Shown: one piece after another, positions 1 to 7,272 of the stretch
Position numbering within the stretch: position 1 is the stretch's first letter
Layout of the letters: each line of letters starts with the position of its first letter
Source: Acidobacteriaceae bacterium
GTDB taxonomy: Bacteria; Acidobacteriota; Terriglobia; Terriglobales; Acidobacteriaceae
Reading direction: 5' to 3'
DNA length: 8,832 nt
Assembly: GCA_003167305.1 (NCBI GenBank)
Contig: PMTP01000174.1
Coordinates: 1 to 8,832, forward strand
The notes under the pieces: generated by a model
Databases searched by the model: none
Told to the model about the DNA's origin: nothing
Seen by the model: the letters and a program-made list of their open reading frames with translations, nothing else
Made by a program: the position numbers and the translations under genes

Positions 1-2094
1 GCCGGTGTTGGTGATCTCCACGCTCACCTTGGCCGTTCCTCCGGACAGAATCCGCTCCGGCTCGACGCGCAGGTGATCGAAGGTGAAGGTGGTATAGCTC
101 AATCCGGAGCCGAAGGCGAAGAGCGGCTTGCGCGTGCTGAACTCATAACTCCGGTTGGCGGAGGGCTTGTGGTTGTAGAAGTCGGGCAGAGCGCCCACCG
201 TGTGCGGGAAGGTGATGGGCAGCTTGCCGCCGGGATTCGCATCGCCGAAGAGGATTGCGGCTGCGCCTGTTCCGCCTTCCTCGCCCAGATACCATCCCTC
301 AAGAATTGCCGGAACCTTCTCGGCAATGTAGTTGATGGAAAGCGGCCGCCCATTGATCAGCAAGACGATCGTCGGCGTTCCGGTTTCAACCACGGCCTTC
401 ACCAGGTCGTTCTGCGCCCCCAGGAGATCCAGCGAATCGCGGTCTCCGAGGTGTATCTCCGCCCAGGCCTCACGGTTAGTGCTTTCGTTCTCGCCCACCA
501 CCAAAATGGCGACGTCCGATTTGCGCGCCGTCTCCACAGCCGCCTGGATGGAAGCGGTCTGTGTCTTGGGATCAATGAGTTCGACACCGCTAGCCCACCA
601 GCCGCGGAAGCCCTGTGGCGCGTTGGTGATCTTGCACCCTTCCGCATAGAGCACCGTGGCCTTGCCGCCTACGCGCGCGCGAATTCCGTCCAGAATGCTG
701 ACGCCATAGCCCGGATCGCGGGCATAGCCGCCAATATGCACATCAGCAGCGTTGGGTCCGATCACCGCGATGGTCTTCAATTTGGCCAGCTCCAGCGGCA
801 GCAGGTTCTTGTCGTTCTTGAGCAGCACCATCGCTTCGCGCGCCGCCTCGATGGCCAGCTTGCGATGCTCCGGGCTGTTATTCACACGCTCGGCATACTC
901 CGGGTCCACGTATGGATTGTCAAAGAGTCCCAGCCGGAACTTGGTGGCCAGCACGCGGGCGGCGGCCCTGTCCACTTCGCTCTCCGGCACGAGTCCTTCT
1001 TTTACCTGAGCCACGAGCGTGCGATAGACGGAGCCGTCGGAAAGGTCGTAGTCGACCCCCGCGGCGAGCGCCAGGCGCGCGGCATCTGCCTTATTGGCCG
1101 CCACCTGATGCGTGCCAATCAGCATCTGCAAGCCGTCGCCATCGGAGGTGACGTAGCCGTTGAAGCCCCACTCCTGGCGCAGAACGCGGTCGAGCAGCCA
1201 GTGATTGATGTGCGAGGGAACGCCGTCGATCTCGTTATAGGAGGCCATGACGCTGCCCACATGGGCCTCCTGCACGGCGGCCTGAAAGGGAATCAGGAAA
1301 TTCTCGCGGATGATCCGTTCGGAGTAGTTGCCCGGAGCCGTGTTGGTGCCGCCTTCCGGCTGGCCATGCACCGCGAAGTGCTTGGCCGTGGCCATCACAT
1401 GGCGGCGGTCGATGAGAAACGAATCGCCCTGCAAGCCTTCAATGGCGGCCACTCCCATGCGCGCAGCCAAATAGGGATCTTCGCCGTAGGTCTCCTCCGT
1501 CCTTCCCCAGCGGGGATCGCGTGCAATGTCGAGAACAGGAGAAAAGACTTGACCCGCGCCGCGCGAGCCGGCTTCGTCCCCGACCGCAGTGAAGACCCGC
1601 TTCACCAGCGCCGGATCCCAGGTGCTGGCCAGGCCAAGCGCCTGCGGAAAGCTGGTGCTGCCATACTCCATGTATCCGTGCAGCGCCTCGCCGAGAAAGA
1701 TCGCCGGGATGCCCAGCCGCGTCTTTTCGCGCAGATAGCGCTGCACTCCATTGCGCAGAATCGCGGCGTCGCGCGGGGTAAACTTCAGTTCCTCGCCCCA
1801 CTCGTTGTTCAGTATCTTTCTGGCTTGCTCGTTGGTATAGGTTCCGGTTGGATCGATCACCTCAATCCGGTTCTCCCACCCGCCCGTGAGTTGCTCCACC
1901 TTTTCTTCCAGCGTCATGCGCGGCAGCAGGTCGGCCACCCGGTCTTGAATAGGGAGGCTCGAGTCCCGATAGCGCGGCGTATCGATGGCCTTGGCTGGCT
2001 TTTCCTGGCTGTTGCCCTTTACGGCGTAGACGTTCAGGCCGAGCAGAAGCACGACAACGAGAGACAGACGGGCATTGCGTCTTGGATTGATCAT
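1..2094 (-). CDS. Glycoside hydrolase family 3 beta-glucosidase/beta-xylosidase, secreted (3' end cut off by the window edge)
   Basis: This reads from an ATG at 2094-2092 for 698 codons to the left edge without a stop. The protein begins with a likely Sec signal peptide: a basic start (NPRRNAR), then a hydrophobic run (SLVVVLLLGL) and a possible cleavage near residues 24-29. The GH3 N-terminal barrel covers roughly residues 45-400, with the motifs GEALHG (135-140), RDPRWGR (192-198), AKHF (237-240) and ASYN (284-287). The catalytic nucleophile is Asp318 in the segment VTSDGDG. The second domain (about 415-625) holds GENES (534-538) followed by REAWAE; by analogy with other GH3 enzymes Glu542 is the candidate acid/base. 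GxSY at 664-666 leads into the fibronectin III-like C-terminal domain, which is cut off; family length suggests about 90-100 residues are missing. These enzymes release terminal sugars from beta-linked oligosaccharides, probably in the periplasm here; the exact substrate cannot be read. An in-frame stop lies upstream of this ATG. AGGAG lies 15 bases before the start, a long spacing. The gene follows dnaE on the same strand, a neighbour with no functional link. Confidence 0.95.
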   Translation of the reverse strand, partial: MINPRRNARLSLVVVLLLGLNVYAVKGNSQEKPAKAIDTPRYRDSSLPIQDRVADLLPRMTLEEKVEQLTGGWENRIEVIDPTGTYTNEQARKILNNEWGEELKFTPRDAAILRNGVQRYLREKTRLGIPAIFLGEALHGYMEYGSTSFPQALGLASTWDPALVKRVFTAVGDEAGSRGAGQVFSPVLDIARDPRWGRTEETYGEDPYLAARMGVAAIEGLQGDSFLIDRRHVMATAKHFAVHGQPEGGTNTAPGNYSERIIRENFLIPFQAAVQEAHVGSVMASYNEIDGVPSHINHWLLDRVLRQEWGFNGYVTSDGDGLQMLIGTHQVAANKADAARLALAAGVDYDLSDGSVYRTLVAQVKEGLVPESEVDRAAARVLATKFRLGLFDNPYVDPEYAERVNNSPEHRKLAIEAAREAMVLLKNDKNLLPLELAKLKTIAVIGPNAADVHIGGYARDPGYGVSILDGIRARVGGKATVLYAEGCKITNAPQGFRGWWASGVELIDPKTQTASIQAAVETARKSDVAILVVGENESTNREAWAEIHLGDRDSLDLLGAQNDLVKAVVETGTPTIVLLINGRPLSINYIAEKVPAILEGWYLGEEGGTGAAAILFGDANPGGKLPITFPHTVGALPDFYNHKPSANRSYEFSTRKPLFAFGSGLSYTTFTFDHLRVEPERILSGGTAKVSVEITNTG

Positions 2095-2232
2095 GGCTAT
2101 TTCAGATTTCTCCTGTCCTTTCCAAAGCTATCGGCGATTCATGGTAACACACCAGAAAGAACTACGAGAATTACACTGGAATGGTTCCTGGCGGCGGCTT
2201 GGTATCATTGCGCAGGTCAGGCTGGGCTCTGT

Positions 2233-5200
2233 CTATCCCACCGCCTGCACCGTTCCTTTGCCGACTAACTCCTCAACCCGCTCCACCCAGCCGCGATCCG
2301 CCGCCACGCTCATCCCCTCCGGTTCCAGGATCACGGCATACACGCCCTTCATTTCTAACTGCAACATCACCTTGCCCGGCCCCGGCGCGGCATCCGCGGC
2401 GCTCTTGAGTCCCATAAACATTTCTTCCGTCGCGCACTCCAGATTGATGCGAATCCGCACCCCCGTCGGCACCTTCACCTGCACCTCTTCCAGCGCCTGA
2501 ATCGAACTGACCGCTATCTTCGGCGCCGCATCCTCGTCGCCCATCAATACGCCCCGCACCAGCACCGGAGCCTCCATCTTCAACTGCCCAGAAAGCCGCT
2601 CGTAATCCCGCGAAAAACAGATCAAGTCAATCTTGCCCGTAGCGTCTTCCAGCGCCGCCTGCGCATATAACTTCTGGTCCCGCTTGCTCTTTTGCACACG
2701 CAAACCGAGAATCATTCCCGCAACCTGCATCTCGTCCGCCGGCTCTGACTGCGATCCCCAGCGCTTCTCCGGCGGCTTGCGCTCCAGCGCCTCGGCCGCG
2801 GTAATTACTCCCGTCAAGTTACGCAACTTATCCGCGTACTTATCCAGCGGATGACCCGAAACAAAGAAGCCGAGCACCTCTTTCTCATTGGACAGCCGTT
2901 CGCCCTCTTCCCATTCGGCCACCTTGGGCAGGTCGTCGTTTCCGCGCCCCGCCTTGGGCCCCTCATCGAAAAGCCCAAAGAGCCCGCTCTGGCCCTGCGC
3001 CGCATCGCGCTGAGCCTTCTGCGCCCGCTCCATGGCTTTATCGACGGCGGCCATCAGCGGCGCGCGCTTGCCCAGCGCGTCCAGCGCTCCGGCCTTGATC
3101 AGCGACTCGATCACCCGCTTGTTCATCACGCGCAGATCGACCTTCTCGCAGAACTCCCAAATGCTCTTAAAGTGCCCGCCCGCTTCCGCGCGAGCTTTCA
3201 GGATCGACTCAATCGCATTGCCGCCCACATTCTTCACTGCCGCCAGGCCAAACCGGATCGCCTCGCCATGCGGCGTAAATTGCTCTCCGGATGTCTGCAC
3301 GTCCGGCGGCTCCACGCGAATTCCCATCTCCTTGCACTCGGCGATATACTTCACCACATTTTCCGGCTTCGATGTCTCAGAAGTCAGCAGCGCAGCCATA
3401 AACTCCATCGGGTAATGCGTCTTCAAATATGCCGTCTGGTAAGCCACCAATGCGTAAGCCGCCGAGTGCGACTTATTAAATCCGTAGCCGGAGAATTTCT
3501 CCATCTGGTCAAAGATCTCACCCACTTGACTCTTCGGATGCCCCAGCGCCGCCGCTCCGTTCAGAAAGCGGTCCTTCTGCTCCTTCATCCCTTCTTTGCT
3601 TTTTTTGCCCATCGCACGGCGCAACACGTCAGCCTCACCCAGCGAATAGCTGGCCAGCAGTTGCGAAATCCGCATCACCTGCTCCTGGTAGACGATAACC
3701 CCCAGCGAGTCCTTCAGAACCTCTTCCAGCTCCGGCAGCAGATACTCCACCTTGCGCCGCCCCCACTTACGCTCGATGAAGTCGTCGATCATCGCCATCG
3801 GCCCCGGCCGGTAGAGCGCATTCAGCGCCGTCAGTTCTTCCACCGAATCCGGCTTGTATCGCCGCAAAATGTCCCGCATCCCACTCGACTCGAACTGGAA
3901 GATACCCGATGTCAGCGCCGAGTGAAAGACCTTCTTGAACGTCTCCTCGTCGTCCGGCGGAATCGCATCAATATCCACCTTCTCTCCGCGATTGCTTTCG
4001 ATCAGCTTCAGGCAATAGTCGATCACAGTCAGCGTCGCCAGGCCGAGAAAGTCCATCTTCAGCAGGCCCATCTTTTCGACGGCTTTCATATCATAGGCAG
4101 TTACAATTTCGTCGTTCTTTGTCTTGGCCAGAGGAACTAACTCAGTTAATGGCCGCGGCGCAATCACCACCGCCGATGCGTGAACCCCCGACCCGCGCAC
4201 CAAGCCCTCGAGCTTCTTCGCTGTGTCAATCAGCTCGCGAATCTGCGCGTCGTTGTCGTATACGTTGCGCAGATCCGCTACGTCCTCCAGAGCCTGATCA
4301 ATCGTTATTCCCACCGTCGCCGGAATCAGCTTGGCAATCCGGTCCACGTCCCCGTAAGGCATATCCATTGCGCGGCCGCAATCCTTAATCGACGCCTTGG
4401 CCGCCATGGTGTTGAAGGTAATAATCTGCGCCACCTGCTCGCGCCCGTACTTGCGAGTTACATATTCAATAACTTCGCCGCGACGGTTCTGGCAGAAATC
4501 CACGTCGATATCCGGCATCGTCACCCGCTCCGGATTCAAGAACCGCTCGAAGAGAAGCACGCACTGCATCGGATCGATGTTGGTAATTTCCATCGCATAC
4601 GCCACCAGCGAGCCCGTCGCCGAGCCGCGTCCCGGCCCGACTGGAATTCCGTTATCCCGCGCATACTTGATAAAATCCCACACAATCAGGAAGTATCCGG
4701 AGTAATTCATCTGCTTGATGATGCCGATCTCGTATTCCAGCCGCGACTCGTATTCATGCAGCGGCGTTCGCAGCACTCCGCGCGCCGCTAACTGCCGCAC
4801 CGCCGTGTCGAGCCGTTTTTTATAACCCTCCCGGCAAACTAACTCGAAGTAACTGTCAATGGTGTGCCCCTCCGGCACTCCAAACTCCGGGAAAGGATTC
4901 TCCACCGGCTTCAGCTTTAACTCGCAGCGCTCGGCAATCTCCATCGTCCGCTGCATCAACGCCGGGGAATCCGGGAAGATCCTTCCCATTTCGTCCGCGC
5001 TTTTTACAAAAAACTGGTCGGAATCAAAGCGGAAGCGTTCCATATCGTGAATCTTTGCGCCCGTCTGCACGCAGAGCATCACATCATGCGCGTGACTGTC
5101 CTCGCCGCAGAGATAATGCGAGTCATTGGTCACCACCAAAGGGATATTCGACTCCCGCTCCATGCGGAAGAGCGCCTCGTGAATCTGCTTCTCCTGCTCC

Positions 5201-5736
5201 AGGCCCTGATCCTGAATTTCCAAAAAGAAATTGCCTTTGCCGAAAATATCCTCATACTGCTGGGCTACGCTCTTCGCCTTCTCGTAGCGGCCGGCCATCA
5301 ACTCCTCGCACAGCTCGCCGCTCAGGCAGCCGGAGAAGCCGATCAGGCCTTTGGAATTTTCAGCCAGGTAGCGCTTGCTCACCCGCGGCTTGCGGTAGAA
5401 GCCGTGCAGCGAGGCCTCCGAGGTAATCCGCACCAGGTTGCGGTAGCCCTCCTCGTTCTCCGCCAGCACCAGCAGGTGATTGTTCTCGTCCCCCTCTCCG
5501 GGCGCGCGGTGGTCCTCGTGCTTGCAGATATACAGCTCGCAGCCCAGGATCGGCTTGATTCCCTTGGCTTTAGCTGCCTCAAAGAAGTGGACCGCGCCGT
5601 AGATATTCCCGTGGTCGGTCATCGCGACAGAGGTCTGTCCGAGCGCGGCCACCCGGTCGACAAGTTTGGTGAGGTCGCAAGCCCCGTCCAGCAGCGAGTA
5701 CTCGGTATGCAAATGCAGATGCGTGAATTCAGCCAT
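2233..5736 (-). CDS. dnaE: DNA polymerase III subunit alpha (DnaE1 type)
   Basis: This is the complete 1167-residue replicative polymerase catalytic subunit, close to the 1160 residues of E. coli DnaE. The order is: PHP domain (about 1-280, opening HLHLHTEYSLLDGA), palm/thumb/fingers (about 290-815), tandem helix-hairpin-helix (about 825-890), clamp-binding motif QSGLF (916-920), OB fold (about 1003-1085) and a C-terminal tau-binding-type region. The catalytic aspartates are Asp409 and Asp411 (PDIDVDFC) and Asp562 (KMDFLGL), matching D401, D403 and D555 of E. coli. Other hallmarks are GSGVHAS (515-521), YRPGPM (642-647) and GYGFNKSHSAAYA (750-762). Unlike the degenerate E. coli PHP domain, all nine metal-binding positions are present: H8, H10, D17, H42, E67, H87, C137, D205 and H207. 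The start follows from the PHP motif beginning a few residues in. The upstream Shine-Dalgarno is poor (AGGA at 5757-5760, far from the ATG) and a perfect hairpin separates the two. The stop is TAG. Confidence 0.98.
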   Translation of the reverse strand: MAEFTHLHLHTEYSLLDGACDLTKLVDRVAALGQTSVAMTDHGNIYGAVHFFEAAKAKGIKPILGCELYICKHEDHRAPGEGDENNHLLVLAENEEGYRNLVRITSEASLHGFYRKPRVSKRYLAENSKGLIGFSGCLSGELCEELMAGRYEKAKSVAQQYEDIFGKGNFFLEIQDQGLEQEKQIHEALFRMERESNIPLVVTNDSHYLCGEDSHAHDVMLCVQTGAKIHDMERFRFDSDQFFVKSADEMGRIFPDSPALMQRTMEIAERCELKLKPVENPFPEFGVPEGHTIDSYFELVCREGYKKRLDTAVRQLAARGVLRTPLHEYESRLEYEIGIIKQMNYSGYFLIVWDFIKYARDNGIPVGPGRGSATGSLVAYAMEITNIDPMQCVLLFERFLNPERVTMPDIDVDFCQNRRGEVIEYVTRKYGREQVAQIITFNTMAAKASIKDCGRAMDMPYGDVDRIAKLIPATVGITIDQALEDVADLRNVYDNDAQIRELIDTAKKLEGLVRGSGVHASAVVIAPRPLTELVPLAKTKNDEIVTAYDMKAVEKMGLLKMDFLGLATLTVIDYCLKLIESNRGEKVDIDAIPPDDEETFKKVFHSALTSGIFQFESSGMRDILRRYKPDSVEELTALNALYRPGPMAMIDDFIERKWGRRKVEYLLPELEEVLKDSLGVIVYQEQVMRISQLLASYSLGEADVLRRAMGKKSKEGMKEQKDRFLNGAAALGHPKSQVGEIFDQMEKFSGYGFNKSHSAAYALVAYQTAYLKTHYPMEFMAALLTSETSKPENVVKYIAECKEMGIRVEPPDVQTSGEQFTPHGEAIRFGLAAVKNVGGNAIESILKARAEAGGHFKSIWEFCEKVDLRVMNKRVIESLIKAGALDALGKRAPLMAAVDKAMERAQKAQRDAAQGQSGLFGLFDEGPKAGRGNDDLPKVAEWEEGERLSNEKEVLGFFVSGHPLDKYADKLRNLTGVITAAEALERKPPEKRWGSQSEPADEMQVAGMILGLRVQKSKRDQKLYAQAALEDATGKIDLICFSRDYERLSGQLKMEAPVLVRGVLMGDEDAAPKIAVSSIQALEEVQVKVPTGVRIRINLECATEEMFMGLKSAADAAPGPGKVMLQLEMKGVYAVILEPEGMSVAADRGWVERVEELVGKGTVQAVG

Positions 5737-5755
5737 GGCTAGTCTGATTCTAGCC
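5737..5755 (-). promoter_or_regulatory. Perfect inverted repeat directly upstream of the dnaE start codon
   Basis: GGCTAG (5737-5742) and CTAGCC (5750-5755) are a perfect 6-bp inverted repeat around a 7-base loop. It abuts the dnaE ATG (5736) on one side and an AGGAC sequence on the other. In the mRNA it would form a hairpin between a possible Shine-Dalgarno and the start codon. On the minus strand the same stretch contains TAGAAT (5752-5747), a five-of-six match to a -10 box, so it could instead be part of a promoter very close to the start, though I see no matching -35. That the hairpin exists is directly visible; its role is inference. Confidence 0.4.
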
Positions 5756-5816
5756 GTCCTGCCGCTTCAGCGCCCTGTCCAAAACCCGGTCGAAATTCAG
5801 TCCGGTAGAGAAGAAG

Positions 5817-5846
5817 CTGCAATAAAGTAATCGAAATAGTTATAAT
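5817..5846 (+). promoter_or_regulatory. Promoter of the 5853 gene: consensus -10 box six bases before the ATG
   Basis: TATAAT, a perfect sigma70-type -10 box, occupies 5841-5846. With normal spacing transcription would start at about 5853, the A of the ATG. A weak -35 (CTGCAA, 5817-5822, 18-bp spacer, three of six matches) is the best available. No Shine-Dalgarno precedes the start codon, which fits a leaderless transcript. The perfect -10 makes the promoter plausible; the leaderless reading is inferred from spacing. Confidence 0.55.
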
Positions 5847-5852
5847 TAGTGT

Positions 5853-6563
5853 ATGACTTCACTGGATAGCGTTCGGCAAAAGATGTATCGTGCGAAGAAG
5901 CATTTCGATGAATTGCGGGAGGAACTTGTTGCATATTACGATTCCGATCCGGGCGGTTTGGTCGAGACGGAAGAAAGTACTCCGGAACATCGGAAGTTTG
6001 TATTTAGAGAAAAGAAGCCGGTACCTGCACGCCTCGCTCTGATATGCGGTGATGGTCTTCAGTGCCTGAGATCATCGCTTGATTATATGGTTTGGGAATT
6101 AGTGGAATCTGCCGGGAAACAACCGCATAGAAGGCTTATGTTTCCCATTGCGATGTCAGAAGCAACATACATGGACGATTTAGTAAAAAGGAAACGATTA
6201 GATGGTGTAGATCCAAATGCCATCGCACTCATAGGTTCTTTTCAGCCCTATCATTTGCCTGATCCAAAAAATTCTGTTCTCGGCATTTTCGAAGAATTGA
6301 CAAATATTAATAAGCATCGTCGTGTGATACTGACGAGATTATTAAGTTCTGAAGGAGAATATCCACTTCCTTTTCCACACATTCTTGGAGTTGTCAAGAA
6401 TGTTACCTTAGATGGAGAAATATTAGCCGAGACTTCACTCCGCGGATTTATCTGCATCAATGACGGATTCGCGAGGGATATAGAGATTACTGACTGTTTA
6501 GATACGATTGCACGTTTTATTGGCGAAGAAATGCTTCCTTGTTTCGAGAAGTATTTTGAATGA
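5853..6563 (+). CDS. Hypothetical protein of unknown function, probably acquired
   Basis: This is a 236-residue soluble protein with no signal peptide or membrane segment. I do not recognise a named family. Three features stand out: a charged helical start (about 5-28); a segment ALICGDGLQCLRSSLDYMVWELV (residues 62-84, split here only by description) recalling uncharacterised bacterial proteins with a 'GD-L-LRS-LD' pattern; and FQPYH (130-134) followed by ELTNINKHR (148-156). The Arg/His-containing helices loosely resemble HEPN-type all-helical proteins, but I cannot show the RNase motif convincingly. Base composition is unlike its neighbours: 6181-6240 has 23 G/C of 60, while 3061-3120 inside dnaE has 42 of 60. 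The codons are AT-rich throughout, which suggests horizontal transfer. It is divergent from dnaE, has its own promoter with TATAAT and lacks a ribosome binding site. The ATG at 5853 is chosen because it follows the -10 box directly and no earlier start fits. Gene reality is well supported by length and composition; function is unknown. Confidence 0.8.
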   Translation: MTSLDSVRQKMYRAKKHFDELREELVAYYDSDPGGLVETEESTPEHRKFVFREKKPVPARLALICGDGLQCLRSSLDYMVWELVESAGKQPHRRLMFPIAMSEATYMDDLVKRKRLDGVDPNAIALIGSFQPYHLPDPKNSVLGIFEELTNINKHRRVILTRLLSSEGEYPLPFPHILGVVKNVTLDGEILAETSLRGFICINDGFARDIEITDCLDTIARFIGEEMLPCFEKYFE

Positions 6564-6640
6564 TTTGTTGGACAAGTGGGCGGCTGGATACCCTAGCTCT
6601 CACCTTGAGTCCGGAATTAGTGCATTCAGCTAAACGAAGT

Positions 6641-7054
6641 CTAATTCGTATCATCCATATTAATCTTGCGCATTTTCCAACCATCGTCCGTTTTTTCGAA
6701 ATTGGCTGAGCCAAAATTCTCAAAGTTACCAGAGGACACTTTGGTCAAAAAACTGGCCTTATCGGTTCCAATCCATACGTCTTGAGCAGGTTTCCCATCA
6801 GGGAAAAGTGCAGAGTCTTCGGGTTTATCGAGCTTGATTTCATATGTAAACTTCACTCGGGCGCGTGGCCCATCGGTAAATATTTCCATAATTGAGAGAT
6901 TTTCAACAGACCCGATATGTCGGCCTGAACTAGCCCCCATTCGTACCGGTGTAGATTTCATGATTTGATTCACGGCTTCCGTGCGGCTCAAATTGCTGGA
7001 GCATCCAGCGCAAAGCAAAGCGAAGGCTAAGGCAAAGATCGGGAGTATCTTCAT
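6641..7054 (-). CDS. Small predicted lipoprotein of unknown function
   Basis: This is a 137-residue protein starting MKILPIFALAFALLCAGCSS, a classic lipoprotein signal with Cys18 as the likely lipidated residue (positions -3 to +1 are C-A-G-C; Cys at -3 is less usual than Leu). An ATG ten codons upstream (7084) is possible, but the one at 7054 is preferred: it gives a compact signal peptide and has GAGG eight bases before it. After the signal the mature part (about 120 residues) is polar, with an alternating pattern (ARVKFTYEIKL, 74-84) suggesting beta strands, and ends in DDGWKMRKINM. That end recalls small NTF2-like or DUF-type lipoproteins where a 'dGWk' strand closes the fold; this is only a resemblance. 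It would be anchored to a membrane facing the periplasm. It converges on the 5853 gene with a 77-bp gap and diverges from the toxin-antitoxin module. Its composition is also AT-richer than dnaE. Confidence 0.8.
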   Translation of the reverse strand: MKILPIFALAFALLCAGCSSNLSRTEAVNQIMKSTPVRMGASSGRHIGSVENLSIMEIFTDGPRARVKFTYEIKLDKPEDSALFPDGKPAQDVWIGTDKASFLTKVSSGNFENFGSANFEKTDDGWKMRKINMDDTN

Positions 7055-7237
7055 TGTTGTTTCCTCATAGGTTGAACAACGCATGAGTTGGTTGCAACAT
7101 CAGATGTATTGTATCGTAGGCCGATGGCACGGGTCTGCCCAAAAATCCGGATGCCCCAGCTCTCGCCTTTGAGACCTGGGAGTCGATGAACCCAAACCCG
7201 CGCTTCTTTGAATCCGCGATTTCCTTACCAGACCTTG

Positions 7238-7266
7238 TTGACACGACTACGGCGTAGCCGTATTCT
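7238..7266 (+). promoter_or_regulatory. Promoter of the brnT/antitoxin module
   Basis: TTGACA (7238-7243) is a perfect -35 box. It is followed after exactly 17 bp by TATTCT (7261-7266), a four-of-six -10 box. The predicted transcription start is about 7273, the A of the brnT ATG, and no Shine-Dalgarno is present, so the mRNA is predicted to be leaderless. The spacer contains the palindrome listed separately. Confidence 0.7.
7248..7262. promoter_or_regulatory. Palindrome in the brnT promoter, candidate autoregulatory operator
   Basis: TACGGC-GTA-GCCGTA is a perfect 6-bp inverted repeat with a 3-base centre, lying in the -35/-10 spacer and touching the -10 box. An overlapping imperfect version (CGACTAC/GTAGCCG, 7244-7260) fills the spacer exactly. 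Antitoxins of type II modules commonly repress their own promoter by binding such sites, and the downstream antitoxin has a helix-turn-helix. The palindrome is seen; the binding is inferred. Confidence 0.5.
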
Positions 7267-7272
7267 TTTCTC

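Noticed and set aside
2095..2232. A promoter or terminator between dnaE and the GH3 gene
   Set aside because: No convincing -35/-10 pair and no GC-rich hairpin with a T-run could be found, so co-transcription can be neither shown nor excluded.
73..2268. Long plus-strand open frame (731 codons) opposite the GH3 gene
   Set aside because: The minus strand encodes an unmistakable GH3 enzyme with all family motifs. The plus frame is a by-product of GC-biased codons and its translation resembles no protein family.
2851..4140. 429-codon plus-strand frame opposite dnaE, with others at 4180-4791 and 5047-5742
   Set aside because: They are antisense to highly conserved dnaE sequence; their Arg/His/Leu-rich translations are typical of reverse-complement shadows.
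6614..6647. GAATTAG/CTAATTC inverted repeat between the two convergent genes as a terminator
   Set aside because: The arms are AT-rich, 20 bases apart and without a T-run, and one arm includes the lipoprotein stop codon, so stability is doubtful.
7108..7113. TACAAT on the minus strand as a -10 box for the lipoprotein gene
   Set aside because: It is at a sensible distance from the start, but no -35-like hexamer lies 16-18 bp upstream.
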